A stretch of DNA of 64,000 nt from Marinicella rhabdoformis (GCF_009671245.1 NZ_VTFS01000001.1:593914-657913), one strand, 5' to 3'. Positions 46,744 to 55,934 are shown, numbered from the stretch's first letter. Notes: generated by a model not told the origin, from the letters alone. Translations and numbers: made by a program.

Positions 46744-48543
46744 TTATTGTGTGCGGCAAAACTGCCACAGTTCTGGCCAAACACGCATTGCATCAGCAAT
46801 CTCTTTCAAGTCGAACCTTGCTTTTGCCAGGCAAGCTTCCATATCCATTCCAACGGGCCAATCTCTTAAAACAGGGACTTCATTCTCGCGAACAGCTTGT
46901 CCATTGGCTTGTAACAATTCACGCACATCAGCCTGCCAATAAATGGGTGCATCTGGCACTTCTGCTGAAATTTGTTGCAAATTATTCACCAAATCCGAAC
47001 GTACTTTAGACATGTATTCACGCAATCTCATTTCTAACATTTGATCATCTGACGTGCTTAAATCATCTAAAGCTGTTGCCACCGACAACAGTCGAGAGGC
47101 CGGATCTTTAGATAACAAACGTGGTGCAATCGATAAAGCATAGTCTGCGACAAATCGGTTGAAGTTGGGCCGCTGTGCTATGTGGTTGAAGCTGCTCCGA
47201 TCGCGTTTATTGGTTTGCAAATGACCGAGCATCATTGGAAAATGCAGCGACACTTGATCAGGGTAGCAAGCGTTCATCATGGCATTGAAGAAATGGTCTT
47301 CATTTTTATTCACCGGCATGGCAAATGGTGCCATTTCACTGTTATCGATGGCAGATGGTGCAAATTGTGCCAGAACCGTTGCTTGAAATCTTGGGGCATA
47401 ATGTAATAAATGAGAGGCTTCAATATTGTCTAGATAGGTCTCTCTGTCCTTCCAGAATGCCTCCCTTTGGTCACCCTTCAGTTGATACAGCCAATAATTA
47501 CTTTCTGCTCTAGGGCTACCCCATGTTCCATTACATGTGGTTTTTATTTTTGAGTTTTGATTCAACTTTAGTAGGTCACGCAATCTCAAACCATACAGTG
47601 GACTGCTTTCCATGTCAGACTGACCTGACAACCAAGAGCCAAACGATTGACCGCAGGCACCAATCATACCCGCCAATATATCTTCATCATATACTTTGGA
47701 TTGGCCTTTAATTTCTCGAACGTTCAATCCAAAATCAACACCCAGCTCTCCTCGACTAAGCAAGTCAATCTTATCTAATTGGGCAGATTCAGTATGTCTT
47801 GGCTGCATTAAAAAATCATCATCAAAAAATGTGAATTTTTTGCCGGCTAAAGCCAAAAGTGCTAAATTCCAAACACGCCCACCGGTAAACCCTTCTTGTG
47901 TTGAAAGCAACCATGACACTTGAGTTGCATCGTGAGGAAATTCTTTTTGAAGCATGGTTATAAATTGTTGCTGCCAGGCTGATCCGTGATAAGTCACTTT
48001 GAGTTTTACTTGTGTACACAACAGCTCATTTTCCTGGGCCAACTTTCGACCTGTGGAGTCATCAAAAACCAAAACCTCATGCTTACAATCATGAGATTTT
48101 TGATATTGTTCCAATGACTCTAACAAACGCGACAAATGCTCAGGTCTGTCACAAGTTCTGACCACCATTCCCGCATATTTCGGTTCGGCAAGTGCTTCTG
48201 TTGCTTTTAAATCAGACATCCAGTCGTCAGCACTTTTTAGCAAGCCTTTGTTTTGCATAAAACCCAGCACTTTTTCTATGGCCGACTGTTGACCTCTCAA
48301 TTCAGATATAGATTGCTCAATGTGTTGAACGTGTTCATGTATTGGCTTGAAAACTTGCGTTAAGCTCATGGCTTGCAACACTTGTAGTGTCATGATGTGA
48401 TTCATACCGGTATCTGCTTGCAGAAATACCAGTTCATCTGACGACAAAGGTAAAGCAACCCCATCCACAGAAGCGAACAAAGTCATGTCCTTAGGTTCTG
48501 GCTTGGCTATTGTCTGGCTGCCAAAATTAAATTCAAATTCCAT
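46744..48543 (-). CDS. PqqD-like domain fused to a glycosyltransferase-like domain
   Basis: 599 residues. Residues 20-105 look like a PqqD/RRE winged helix: short strands (FASVDGVALPL, DELVFLQADTG), then helices HIMTLQVLQAMSLTQVF, KPIHEHVQHIEQSI and SAIEKVLGFMQNKGLL. After a linker, from about residue 125, a GT-A-like domain begins (MVVRTCDRPEHLSRLLES, VLVFDDSTGRKLA) with a metal-type FFDDDFLM near residue 245 and a large C-terminal half with KNEDHFFNAMM. PqqD-like domains usually bind a peptide substrate for a modifying enzyme, so this protein could glycosylate a peptide or protein. Domain calls are by eye. It touches the methyltransferase gene (TAATG). Confidence 0.6.
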   Translation of the reverse strand: MEFEFNFGSQTIAKPEPKDMTLFASVDGVALPLSSDELVFLQADTGMNHIMTLQVLQAMSLTQVFKPIHEHVQHIEQSISELRGQQSAIEKVLGFMQNKGLLKSADDWMSDLKATEALAEPKYAGMVVRTCDRPEHLSRLLESLEQYQKSHDCKHEVLVFDDSTGRKLAQENELLCTQVKLKVTYHGSAWQQQFITMLQKEFPHDATQVSWLLSTQEGFTGGRVWNLALLALAGKKFTFFDDDFLMQPRHTESAQLDKIDLLSRGELGVDFGLNVREIKGQSKVYDEDILAGMIGACGQSFGSWLSGQSDMESSPLYGLRLRDLLKLNQNSKIKTTCNGTWGSPRAESNYWLYQLKGDQREAFWKDRETYLDNIEASHLLHYAPRFQATVLAQFAPSAIDNSEMAPFAMPVNKNEDHFFNAMMNACYPDQVSLHFPMMLGHLQTNKRDRSSFNHIAQRPNFNRFVADYALSIAPRLLSKDPASRLLSVATALDDLSTSDDQMLEMRLREYMSKVRSDLVNNLQQISAEVPDAPIYWQADVRELLQANGQAVRENEVPVLRDWPVGMDMEACLAKARFDLKEIADAMRVWPELWQFCRTQ

Positions 48544-49424
48544 TATTTTTCCTTATCAAACCAGCGAATACATCGACCTATGATTGGATGCTTTCGCCAT
48601 TTATCTTGTTGGTCATTCAGTTTAACGAATTTTTCAGCAACAGAAATATATTCACGAATCATTTCATTGTAGTGTTCATAAACACTCTCGCTGCTGTCAG
48701 TAAACCCATAACAATCATCAACCATAGATGTGTCGATACTTTTATTTGAAGCCACGACGATAAAATACAAGGGATTAAAAGGCATTTTATCTAACAATGC
48801 CTTTCCATCATCTTGGTGTGTTTGCATGGTTAACGTTTTTAATTTCTGGTCCATTCTCCAAATAGCAGACTGGAACATGAGTTTTTGACCAAACCACTCT
48901 GTGTATTTAAACTCTTTGTGAATCAAGTCAGAAAATTCATCTTTGTACAGCTCTTTGATGTGGTATTCATTCTCAAAACCTGTTTTGTCACTGTATTCAG
49001 CTTTGTCCGGTGTGCTTATGATAAGCATGCCATCATCTTTTAAAACCCGTTTAAAAACTGCCAGCAGCTGTTCATGTTCTGCTAAATGTTCAATGGTCTC
49101 AAAAGAAACCACAACATCCACACTGTTTTCAGGTAAATCCAAAGCCAAAATATCTGAATGCATGAATCTTAAGTTTTTATTGCTATATTCACTTTTTGCA
49201 TGCTCAATTGCCTCTACCGATACATCCACACCCAATACACGGTCTGCCTTGTGTGACAATATGTGACTGCCATAGCCTTCACCACAAGCAGCATCTAAAA
49301 CCACCTTACCTTCAACCCATTCCGCCACCATGTGGTAGCGGTGGTAATGCTCGTACCAAATTTCTCGCTGACACTCGGGTAAAAAACGTTCACCTGTGAA
49401 TTTAAGTTTTGTATTTTCTGACAT
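48543..49424 (-). CDS. SAM-dependent methyltransferase of the surface-glycan operon
   Basis: 293 residues, class I Rossmann methyltransferase. Motif I is VVLDAACGEGYGSHIL, motif II LGVDVSVEAIEHAK, then VDVVVSFETIEHLAEHEQLL and LKDDGMLIISTPD. The N-terminal FTGERFLPEC and the WYEHYHRYH segment are typical of methyltransferases in O-antigen and other glycan loci. The likely role is methylating a sugar, perhaps to cap the chain recognised by the Wzt-like ATPase. It begins 26 bases after the preceding glycosyltransferase and overlaps the next gene by one base. Confidence 0.82.
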   Translation of the reverse strand: MSENTKLKFTGERFLPECQREIWYEHYHRYHMVAEWVEGKVVLDAACGEGYGSHILSHKADRVLGVDVSVEAIEHAKSEYSNKNLRFMHSDILALDLPENSVDVVVSFETIEHLAEHEQLLAVFKRVLKDDGMLIISTPDKAEYSDKTGFENEYHIKELYKDEFSDLIHKEFKYTEWFGQKLMFQSAIWRMDQKLKTLTMQTHQDDGKALLDKMPFNPLYFIVVASNKSIDTSMVDDCYGFTDSSESVYEHYNEMIREYISVAEKFVKLNDQQDKWRKHPIIGRCIRWFDKEK

Positions 49425-49450
49425 GGGTTATCTGGCCACTGCCTGAGGCA

Positions 49451-50254
49451 TTAAAAACGGCCTATTTTATCAATGATTGATTCCCTGAGTGAAGCCAATG
49501 CATCTTTTTCAATAAATTCAGCAATTAACTGCGCATACTCAGGGTGCTTAGCCAACAACCTGTTCATTGTTTCGCTGCTGGGCTTAAGTGCCAAGTCTTT
49601 AAATGACTGGTTTCCTATATGTGCTACATACACGTTATCACATAAAATATTTTTTAGGCCAGCATATTTGACTCGCAAAGAATAATCATTTTCTTCACCA
49701 TATCCGTGACCAAATACTGTTTCATCAAAATACCCAATAGCTTTTTTTGCTTGAGCGGTTACCAGCATACAAAACCCCACCGCAGTCGGTATTTCTGGGT
49801 AGGTAGCCTGGTGTATTGATTGTAAACGAGAAGTAAATTCGTCTATATCCTTAGGCAACAGATTGTTCTGCAAGGTACAGGGGAAACTACAAATTTCTGC
49901 ATTATTAGACCAAGGGGTTGCTGTACCTAATTGCTCACAGTTTTCAGAAGCATACTTTAAACCCGCTAACCAGCCCGTTGTCACCAACGTATCTGAATTA
50001 AGTAAAACCGTATGACCACTTGTTAGTTTCAATCCCCTATTGGCTGTTTTTACGAAACCTAAATTTTTACTGTTATTCAAAAACTGCCAGTTTTGTCTGT
50101 ACTCACACATGCTTTCAATAAACGGCAGCACACGAGCATCAGTTGATGCATCATTAATAAACACCACATTTTCTTCACCGCTGTGTTTGACTAGTGATGC
50201 CACACAGTCTGACAAAGACTCAAACGCATTAAATACTGGAATAACAACCTGCAT
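49451..50254 (-). CDS. Family 2 glycosyltransferase
   Basis: 267 residues from ATG 50252-50254, which overlaps the stop codon of the ABC ATPase gene as TAATG; a GTG three codons earlier is possible. GT-A features are VVIPVFNAFESLSDCVASL, VFINDASTDARVL, NLGFVKTANRGLKL, VLLNSDTLVTTGWLAGL (the N-S-D motif) and GYGEENDYSLRVKYAG. The overall pattern resembles GT2 enzymes that build O-antigen or other surface chains. Cytoplasmic, fourth from last gene of the operon. Confidence 0.85.
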   Translation of the reverse strand: MQVVIPVFNAFESLSDCVASLVKHSGEENVVFINDASTDARVLPFIESMCEYRQNWQFLNNSKNLGFVKTANRGLKLTSGHTVLLNSDTLVTTGWLAGLKYASENCEQLGTATPWSNNAEICSFPCTLQNNLLPKDIDEFTSRLQSIHQATYPEIPTAVGFCMLVTAQAKKAIGYFDETVFGHGYGEENDYSLRVKYAGLKNILCDNVYVAHIGNQSFKDLALKPSSETMNRLLAKHPEYAQLIAEFIEKDALASLRESIIDKIGRF

Positions 50255-51417
50255 TAAGACCACTCAGTTTCTAATCGACAAACACCCAATTCTCGTGTTT
50301 TACCTTCAATATGTAAATCCAGCTCCAATGTATCTACCATTTGTAATTGATCAGGTGTCATGCTGTGCAACTTAATTTTATAGTCACCTGGCAGCAACTT
50401 ATTATTTATAAATTTAATTCTGAATTGAACATGTAAGTCATCAATAAACACAGGAATGCACCCTACTTCACTCGAATAGGTTCCATAAATGGCATGTCCA
50501 TCAAACCCGACAATTCCGATGCTTAATCCAGGTTTCAAACCATCTGGCGTATACACAGTAGCCACAACTTCAAAAGTTTCCATCATGTTAATCTGATTGC
50601 CACGCCCCTTTCCTTCTACCAGAATAGATGCATCTGACACATGATAGGTATTTAAGTCTTGATGTTTATTGGAAGCATCTAGTTGACCTAATATTGCCGT
50701 TTGATACGCCTTAGCGACTTTATGAGAATCACCGTACATTTTTATACTGCCATTTTCTAACCACATGGCATTTTTACAAATGGTCTGAATATGATAAATA
50801 CTGTGAGAGACGAGCAATAAAGTACCACCACCTGCTAAATACTTTTCCACCCATGCCAAACATTTAACTTGAAAAGCTTCATCACCTACAGCAAGAATTT
50901 CATCTGTAATCAATAAATCTGGCTTGGTTTCAGTAATCACAGCAAAACCCAACCTAACTATCATACCTGAAGAATAGGTTTTAACTGGTTCATTGATAAA
51001 TTCACCAATGTCCGCAAAGTCGGCCATGCGTTGTATTTTACGATCTAAGTTTTCAGAGATACCTGCCAAAGTTGCAGCCATCTTAAGATTTTCAATGCCG
51101 CTATACTCAAGGTCGAAACCAGAGCCAAGCTCTAATAGTGCACCGATAGAACCATTGACGTTTACCTCACCTGAACTGGCTTTCATAACTCCTGAAATGA
51201 TCTTAAGCAAGGTACTTTTTCCAGCTCCATTTCGCCCTACTATCGCCAAAGACTCACCTTTTTGTATCTCAAAGCTTATGTCTTTTAATACAGGTATTCC
51301 ATCCGTATGCTGCTTGCTTCTAAGTGTTGCCCATAAACCTTTCATGCGATCTTTATTACAGTTCACATGTGGAAAACTTTTGCATAAGGAAGAAACTTTT
51401 AATAAAGAGTTAGTCAT
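50254..51417 (-). CDS. ABC transporter ATPase with C-terminal Wzt-like domain (glycan exporter)
   Basis: 387 residues. The ATPase has Walker A GRNGAGKST, a KTYSSGMIVRLGFA signature, Walker B LLITDEILAVGDEAF and the switch histidine in LLVSHSIYH. Residues beyond about 245 form a separate beta-sandwich (INMMETFEVVATVYTPDGL, LSIGIVGFDGHAIYGT), as in Wzt proteins, where it recognises the modified non-reducing end of the O-polysaccharide before export. Partner permease directly upstream with a one-base overlap (TAATG). This predicts an ABC-dependent, not Wzy-dependent, glycan pathway. Confidence 0.88.
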   Translation of the reverse strand: MTNSLLKVSSLCKSFPHVNCNKDRMKGLWATLRSKQHTDGIPVLKDISFEIQKGESLAIVGRNGAGKSTLLKIISGVMKASSGEVNVNGSIGALLELGSGFDLEYSGIENLKMAATLAGISENLDRKIQRMADFADIGEFINEPVKTYSSGMIVRLGFAVITETKPDLLITDEILAVGDEAFQVKCLAWVEKYLAGGGTLLLVSHSIYHIQTICKNAMWLENGSIKMYGDSHKVAKAYQTAILGQLDASNKHQDLNTYHVSDASILVEGKGRGNQINMMETFEVVATVYTPDGLKPGLSIGIVGFDGHAIYGTYSSEVGCIPVFIDDLHVQFRIKFINNKLLPGDYKIKLHSMTPDQLQMVDTLELDLHIEGKTRELGVCRLETEWS

Positions 51418-52172
51418 TATAAATAATCATCAAAAACAGGTGATGTCTTATTAAAGAACATCAATGCAAGTTTTAACAAGACACCAGCAACTAAAAACCA
51501 AATCAATAAACTTTGCCACAGCAAATCACCTTGATTAACAATGATTTTTTGACTAAAGTCTACAACAATAAATAAAGGATTATAAGGAAGCCAGGATGTG
51601 AGACCATCTGGTAAACGTGAAACTGAATATATAATCGGTGTCATAAAAAACCACAAAGGAAAGACAGCCGCAATGATGTTTTTCACATCCCGATTAAAAA
51701 CCTGAAATGAAGATAAAAACAAGCCCAATACGATGGCCATAAGAAACAATAATGCCAAAGGAAAAATCAAGAATAATAATTTCCAATGTAAATCAATAAT
51801 TCCAGCCAAAATTAACACTGTTATAACTGCAACAAACCCAATGACCTGCAACAAAAAAGATGCTGTGATGTGAGCATACAATAAAATTTTTATATCTATT
51901 TTAACTTTACCAATTAGGTCTTTTTTATTGATGACCAACTGAGCTGCACTCATTACTGATTCAGAAAAAGCCATCCACGGCCACAAACCAGCTGATAAAT
52001 AGGCTACGAACATATTTTCTGGTAGTTCGGGCACGCGGGCTTTGAATATCAATCCAAATACAAAATAATATACCGCTAAAGTCGCCAAAGGCTGAAATAA
52101 CAACCAAAAAAAAGCGGAAGAGTTTCCAATAAATCGATCAGAAACTTCCCGCTTAAGGAAATAAACTATCAT
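51417..52172 (-). CDS. ABC-2 type glycan export permease (Wzm-like)
   Basis: 251 residues with six membrane helices and the family start FLKREVSDRFIGNSSAFFWLL (in overlapping parts: an interface helix, then FQPLATLAVYYFVFGLIF). The conserved WPWMAFSESV and FFMTPIIYS segments are those of Wzm/KpsM-type permeases that move lipid-linked glycan across the inner membrane. It starts three bases after the parvulin gene stop and is translationally coupled to its ATPase. Confidence 0.86.
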   Translation of the reverse strand: MIVYFLKREVSDRFIGNSSAFFWLLFQPLATLAVYYFVFGLIFKARVPELPENMFVAYLSAGLWPWMAFSESVMSAAQLVINKKDLIGKVKIDIKILLYAHITASFLLQVIGFVAVITVLILAGIIDLHWKLLFLIFPLALLFLMAIVLGLFLSSFQVFNRDVKNIIAAVFPLWFFMTPIIYSVSRLPDGLTSWLPYNPLFIVVDFSQKIIVNQGDLLWQSLLIWFLVAGVLLKLALMFFNKTSPVFDDYL

Positions 52173-52175
52173 TGA

Positions 52176-53126
52176 TTAACTGTCTTCTTCAAACACTAAA
52201 TACCTTTCAAAAACCTTACTAATAACATTAGAATCAATCTTTATTTTGTCATTAACACTATAAGAATTTATTATATTTTGAAGTTTCATTTTTCCAAATT
52301 CTGGTAAAAGCTCATCTATCAACCTTTGTTTATGGTCTTCAAAAACGGCCTCCTTTGCTGGCAAAATCTCATCAATAGAAATTAAATAATAATAATCTTT
52401 CATTTCAAAAACTGAAGGAATAATTCCTGTTTCATTCAATGAAAACACATCATCAGCAAATTTATAATGAAACTGTTTCTTAGAGAAATACGATAAATCA
52501 CCCTTATTGAGTTGGACTGTTGGATCATCTGATATTTTTAAAGCCACTTCATTAAAGTTATTATTTTTTATTACATCTGTAAGAAGACTCACTACTGACG
52601 ACTGAGCGTGTTTATTTTTATCTAATGTAATCATAGACAATCTTCTTTTTTCAGGAACAGTTAATTCATTTTTTTCTATTAGAAATTGGTCATAAGCATA
52701 TTGTTGAATAGGACCTTTTAATAACTGTTTTTGAATGTATATTTTCATTCTCATGAAATATTCTTTTTTTAAAGTGAAAAACTTCATATTTGTTAAAAAG
52801 TCATTACGGTCTATTCCAAGTTTTTTAATAAAATTTTCATCAACCTTAAACTCAAATGTATTTAATGCTTCAGTAACAGAGGCGAATTCTTTTTCTTTAT
52901 CTAAATCATTATCAATGACATACTGGTAAACGAAATTTACATTTAATATTGACAAAATATTTCGTTCAATTTGACCATGATCTTTAGCAAAGCCGAAACG
53001 ACTTTCAGGTTTCAGGTTATGAACATACGAATCTAAATCAGAGAGGTTGACAACCACATCATTTTGCTCAACCAAATTAGTATTTTGGTTGAGCAAACTA
53101 ATAACAAAGAAAATTAGCTTTATCAT
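52176..53126 (-). CDS. Exported parvulin-type (SurA/PpiC-like) peptidyl-prolyl isomerase
   Basis: 316 residues, very AT-rich coding. A short hydrophobic N-terminus (IKLIFFVISLL) precedes a helical chaperone-like region (ERNILSILNVNFVYQYVID, FIKKLGIDRNDFLTNMKFF) as in SurA, then a parvulin domain from about residue 165: RRLSMITLDKN, then KISDDPTVQLNKGDLSYFSK, then VFSLNETGIIPSVFEMKDYY and LISIDEILPA. The signal sequence lacks an obvious cleavage site, so it may be membrane-tethered. A foldase inside a glycan-export operon is unusual and points to a protein client, perhaps the secreted protein encoded just upstream (one-base overlap). Confidence 0.75.
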   Translation of the reverse strand: MIKLIFFVISLLNQNTNLVEQNDVVVNLSDLDSYVHNLKPESRFGFAKDHGQIERNILSILNVNFVYQYVIDNDLDKEKEFASVTEALNTFEFKVDENFIKKLGIDRNDFLTNMKFFTLKKEYFMRMKIYIQKQLLKGPIQQYAYDQFLIEKNELTVPEKRRLSMITLDKNKHAQSSVVSLLTDVIKNNNFNEVALKISDDPTVQLNKGDLSYFSKKQFHYKFADDVFSLNETGIIPSVFEMKDYYYLISIDEILPAKEAVFEDHKQRLIDELLPEFGKMKLQNIINSYSVNDKIKIDSNVISKVFERYLVFEEDS

Positions 53127-54364
53127 TATTGAACTTCACCCTCTGAAAAGAAAGCAGCACAACGTGTGTGACTTGCATTTTGACATATAGGATCATCATT
53201 TGAATAAGGCACTTGTTTATTCACTAAATTAAGGTAATAAGCCTTATTTGGATCAAGTTTACAATATGTTGATGGCTGACCAGATTTAGTTGTTATAAAC
53301 ACATTTGGATTTTGCGCTGCAACTATAGTTTTAACACACGCTGTTGTTTGTGTATTAAAATCACCTGGACATTCACTGATTGATAATGTTGTATACAATG
53401 TTTTATTATGCGTTGTAGGTGGCGTCACGAAATTCAGTCTTCTTGATGTGTTAGCCCCCATAGAAGTAAAAGTGATAGCCGCAAACTCTGTATTTTTTAT
53501 ATCTAGTAAGATGTTACCATTTGCTGTTGCGCCGAATTCATTACCATCTTTGAGTGCAGCATATGAATATGTTTTGTTATTTAAATTGGGTGGATAAACA
53601 GCCGCAGAGCATTGTGAAGGTATAGAATCATCAAGAATGATATTCACATCACGTGTAGCAGAACCACATGTCAATGTTAAAGTCACTGAATCTGTAATAT
53701 TCACAGCCTTAGATGAACTGCTTGTTGGATTAAATGTATGGTTCCAATCAGAATTTAATGGTGATGATGATGCAGTACAGCTCGTAGCATTAGAAACACT
53801 CCAACTGACTGTAACATTACCAGCTGCCGTAACTGTCAAATTATTACTACTTCCACCGGCCCTCAAGTATGAAATACTAGGACCTTCCACAACTTGCTGT
53901 TCTGCCTCTGATATAACCAAATCTTTACTACTTGTAGTAGTTGCCGTATACCCCATATAGTTATCACAAGTGATTCGCAGTGTGGCAGGTAAACTATTGA
54001 TTGTTACAACTTTACTGTGAGAGCCGATACCACTGTTCAATGACCCTGCCCACCCAGTGGCACTGCCATCTTCAACAGTACCTACACAGTTTTCACCGTA
54101 TGCAACTGCCCAATCGACTGAAATGGAGTCTCCCACATCTACTTGATATTTGTCGGCATTAATACCCAAAACAGCAGACTGATTAGGCACGATGAACAAG
54201 TCATCAGAAGGTGAAACTACAACATCACCTGTTACCACATCAATTACTGCAGTACCAATAATATCCGCTGATTGGTTTTTTGCTGGGTCCGAGTATTCAA
54301 ATTTAATTTTTTCAGCAGAACCCGCAGTGGCAATCAACGCTGAAAGCAACAATAGTTTTTTCAT
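53126..54364 (-). CDS. Secreted Ig-like, threonine/serine-rich protein of unknown function
   Basis: 412 residues with a signal peptide (MKKLLLLSALIATAGSA). The mature part has two similar beta modules: about residues 75-150 (GDSISVDWAVAYGENCVG, then LPATLRITCDNYMG) and 165-245 (LTVTAAGNVTVSWSVSNATSC, then SVTLTLTCGSATRD). Each has a cysteine pair and a strand pattern like bacterial Ig-type domains. A cysteine-rich C-terminal region follows (SECPGDFNTQTTACVK, DDPICQNASHTRCAAFF). Long Ser/Thr/Asn runs would suit glycosylation. It is the first gene of the eight-gene operon and does not match a family I know. Confidence 0.65.
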   Translation of the reverse strand: MKKLLLLSALIATAGSAEKIKFEYSDPAKNQSADIIGTAVIDVVTGDVVVSPSDDLFIVPNQSAVLGINADKYQVDVGDSISVDWAVAYGENCVGTVEDGSATGWAGSLNSGIGSHSKVVTINSLPATLRITCDNYMGYTATTTSSKDLVISEAEQQVVEGPSISYLRAGGSSNNLTVTAAGNVTVSWSVSNATSCTASSSPLNSDWNHTFNPTSSSSKAVNITDSVTLTLTCGSATRDVNIILDDSIPSQCSAAVYPPNLNNKTYSYAALKDGNEFGATANGNILLDIKNTEFAAITFTSMGANTSRRLNFVTPPTTHNKTLYTTLSISECPGDFNTQTTACVKTIVAAQNPNVFITTKSGQPSTYCKLDPNKAYYLNLVNKQVPYSNDDPICQNASHTRCAAFFSEGEVQ

Positions 54365-54393
54365 TATTTTCTCTTTCGCAATAAAGTGGGTAC

Positions 54394-54399
54394 ATTATA
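54394..54399 (-). promoter_or_regulatory. Candidate -10 box of the glycan/foldase operon
   Basis: TATAAT on the minus strand (54394-54399), about 30 bases before the ATG at 54364. The -35 region at 16-18 bases (TTAACG-like) is weak. It lies just after the terminator of the upstream gene, where a new promoter is needed. Confidence 0.4.
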
Positions 54400-54424
54400 T
54401 AGTTAATGTCGTTAAAATTTCTTT

Positions 54425-54462
54425 AAAAAAAAAGGACAAGCACTAAGCTTGTCCCTTTTTTT
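54425..54462. terminator. Strong intrinsic terminator of the VLIYPYYTV surface-protein gene
   Basis: GGACAAGC (54434-54441) pairs with GCTTGTCC (54447-54454) around ACTAA. The stem is flanked by nine A and seven T, so on the minus strand a nine-U tail follows. It isolates the 54482 gene from the operon downstream. Confidence 0.88.
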
Positions 54463-54481
54463 AAACAATATGTTTATTCTA

Positions 54482-55885
54482 TTAGAATGAAACGATATCG
54501 CCTTTGTGGTTAAACAAACCAGCGTACTGTGCCATCAAACCAGGAGCAGCATTAGCGTTGGTGTACTGTTGTACCATAAAACCAGCAACTGGCAAACCTT
54601 CATAGCCTGCACCTGCAGCTGGAGTCATTGGAAGTGTACCAACAAATGACATTGCAGCCCAACCGTTTTCAGTAGCATTAGGGTTATCTAAAACACCACC
54701 AACTGAAATTAAGTTAGTTGCACCTAATACTTTAGATGCAGCACCACCAACTTCACCTGGAGCTAAGAATTGAACAACGTTAGCTTCTTGACAAATTTGT
54801 GGGTTACTACCTTGAGGAGGCTGTGGAGAAATTTGTCCGCCGCCTGGAGGTGTTAATTGCTCTTCACGATCGAATGTAGTTAAACGGAATTCTTCACAAG
54901 CTTCTACACCATCCCATACTGCAGTAAACGGAGCCAAGTTAACTGTGTCAACGTGTCTGTTTTTAGTAGGGAATGTAACAACCCACTCAGATTTAGCAGC
55001 AATGGCTGAATCGAATGCGTACTCATTAAATACTTGTTGCTTCATGAACAATGAAGAAACGGCTTCAATACCAGAGTTCCAAGTAGAGTAAACAGCAGAG
55101 CCGTCTAACAAAATAACACTTTCCACGTCTGACTCAGAGATAGAAGGAGCCAAAGAACCTGGATCTGTGTGGTTACCAGCGCCTGTCCAGAAATCATCTA
55201 ATGCAGTTGCATCATAAGTCATGGCCAAACCTTCAGCAACATTCAACATCGTTGCAGCACCAAACAAACCACCTGTAGGATCTACAATATCAGTTTGTGG
55301 AGCAGCTGCCCAAGTACCACCGTCCCAAGATGCTTTCAAGAAAGCACAATCAGCAGGAACACCTGTAGAGTTATGCAATGCAGCAGCAGCGTGAGTACCT
55401 GTTACAACACCCATTTCAATCACTTCGAAGTGACCTTGAGTAGAACGTTCCATGCTTTTGTTTGACGCAGCTAAGTCTGTATCAATTTCGTATGGCAAAA
55501 ATTCTTGACCCGCTTTTGTTAATCTAGGAGCACAAGATGTATCTTCAGATACATGCATACCAGAAGGCTCACCAGCGTGGGCACCGATAGTAGATGTAGT
55601 TGAACCTAAAGCACCTGTCCATACGTCGTATGGCGACATATATACGTTAAAATCGAGCACCTCTAAAGAGTGATCGCCTTCTAAGAAACGTACTTTGATA
55701 GCTTTAGTCTCATCAGTTGTATTAACAACAGAGTAACTAGTAATCAAACCATTGTTTACTGTGTAATATGGGTAAATCAATACTTGACCAGTACCTTCAC
55801 CGCTCACATGTACAGCAGCATTTGCCATGCCGGCAACGCCAGCTAAACCAGCAATTACTGCAGTAGTTAGTTTATTTTTTTTCAT
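54482..55885 (-). CDS. Predicted surface/exported protein with VLIYPYYTV motif
   Basis: 467 residues from ATG 55883-55885, preceded by a well placed GGAG; a TTG four codons earlier is rejected. The signal peptide is MKKNKLTTAVIAGLAGVAGMANA. The mature N-terminus (VHVSGEGTGQVLIYPYYTVN) and the next stretch (KVRFLEGDHSLEVLDFNVYM, MSPYDVWTGAL) are a signature I associate with an uncharacterised family in Xanthomonadales and some other proteobacteria. A proline/glutamine-rich insertion (TPPGGGQISPQPPQ) occurs near residue 355. Even codon use, a strong ribosome site and a strong terminator suggest high expression. It lies between the T2SS operon and the glycan-export operon; a role as coat or T2SS cargo is only a guess. 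Confidence 0.7.
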   Translation of the reverse strand: MKKNKLTTAVIAGLAGVAGMANAAVHVSGEGTGQVLIYPYYTVNNGLITSYSVVNTTDETKAIKVRFLEGDHSLEVLDFNVYMSPYDVWTGALGSTTSTIGAHAGEPSGMHVSEDTSCAPRLTKAGQEFLPYEIDTDLAASNKSMERSTQGHFEVIEMGVVTGTHAAAALHNSTGVPADCAFLKASWDGGTWAAAPQTDIVDPTGGLFGAATMLNVAEGLAMTYDATALDDFWTGAGNHTDPGSLAPSISESDVESVILLDGSAVYSTWNSGIEAVSSLFMKQQVFNEYAFDSAIAAKSEWVVTFPTKNRHVDTVNLAPFTAVWDGVEACEEFRLTTFDREEQLTPPGGGQISPQPPQGSNPQICQEANVVQFLAPGEVGGAASKVLGATNLISVGGVLDNPNATENGWAAMSFVGTLPMTPAAGAGYEGLPVAGFMVQQYTNANAAPGLMAQYAGLFNHKGDIVSF

Positions 55886-55934
55886 TTCTAACTCCAAATT
55901 ATAAAATTTTAATATCAGGGCTATTCATTAATTT

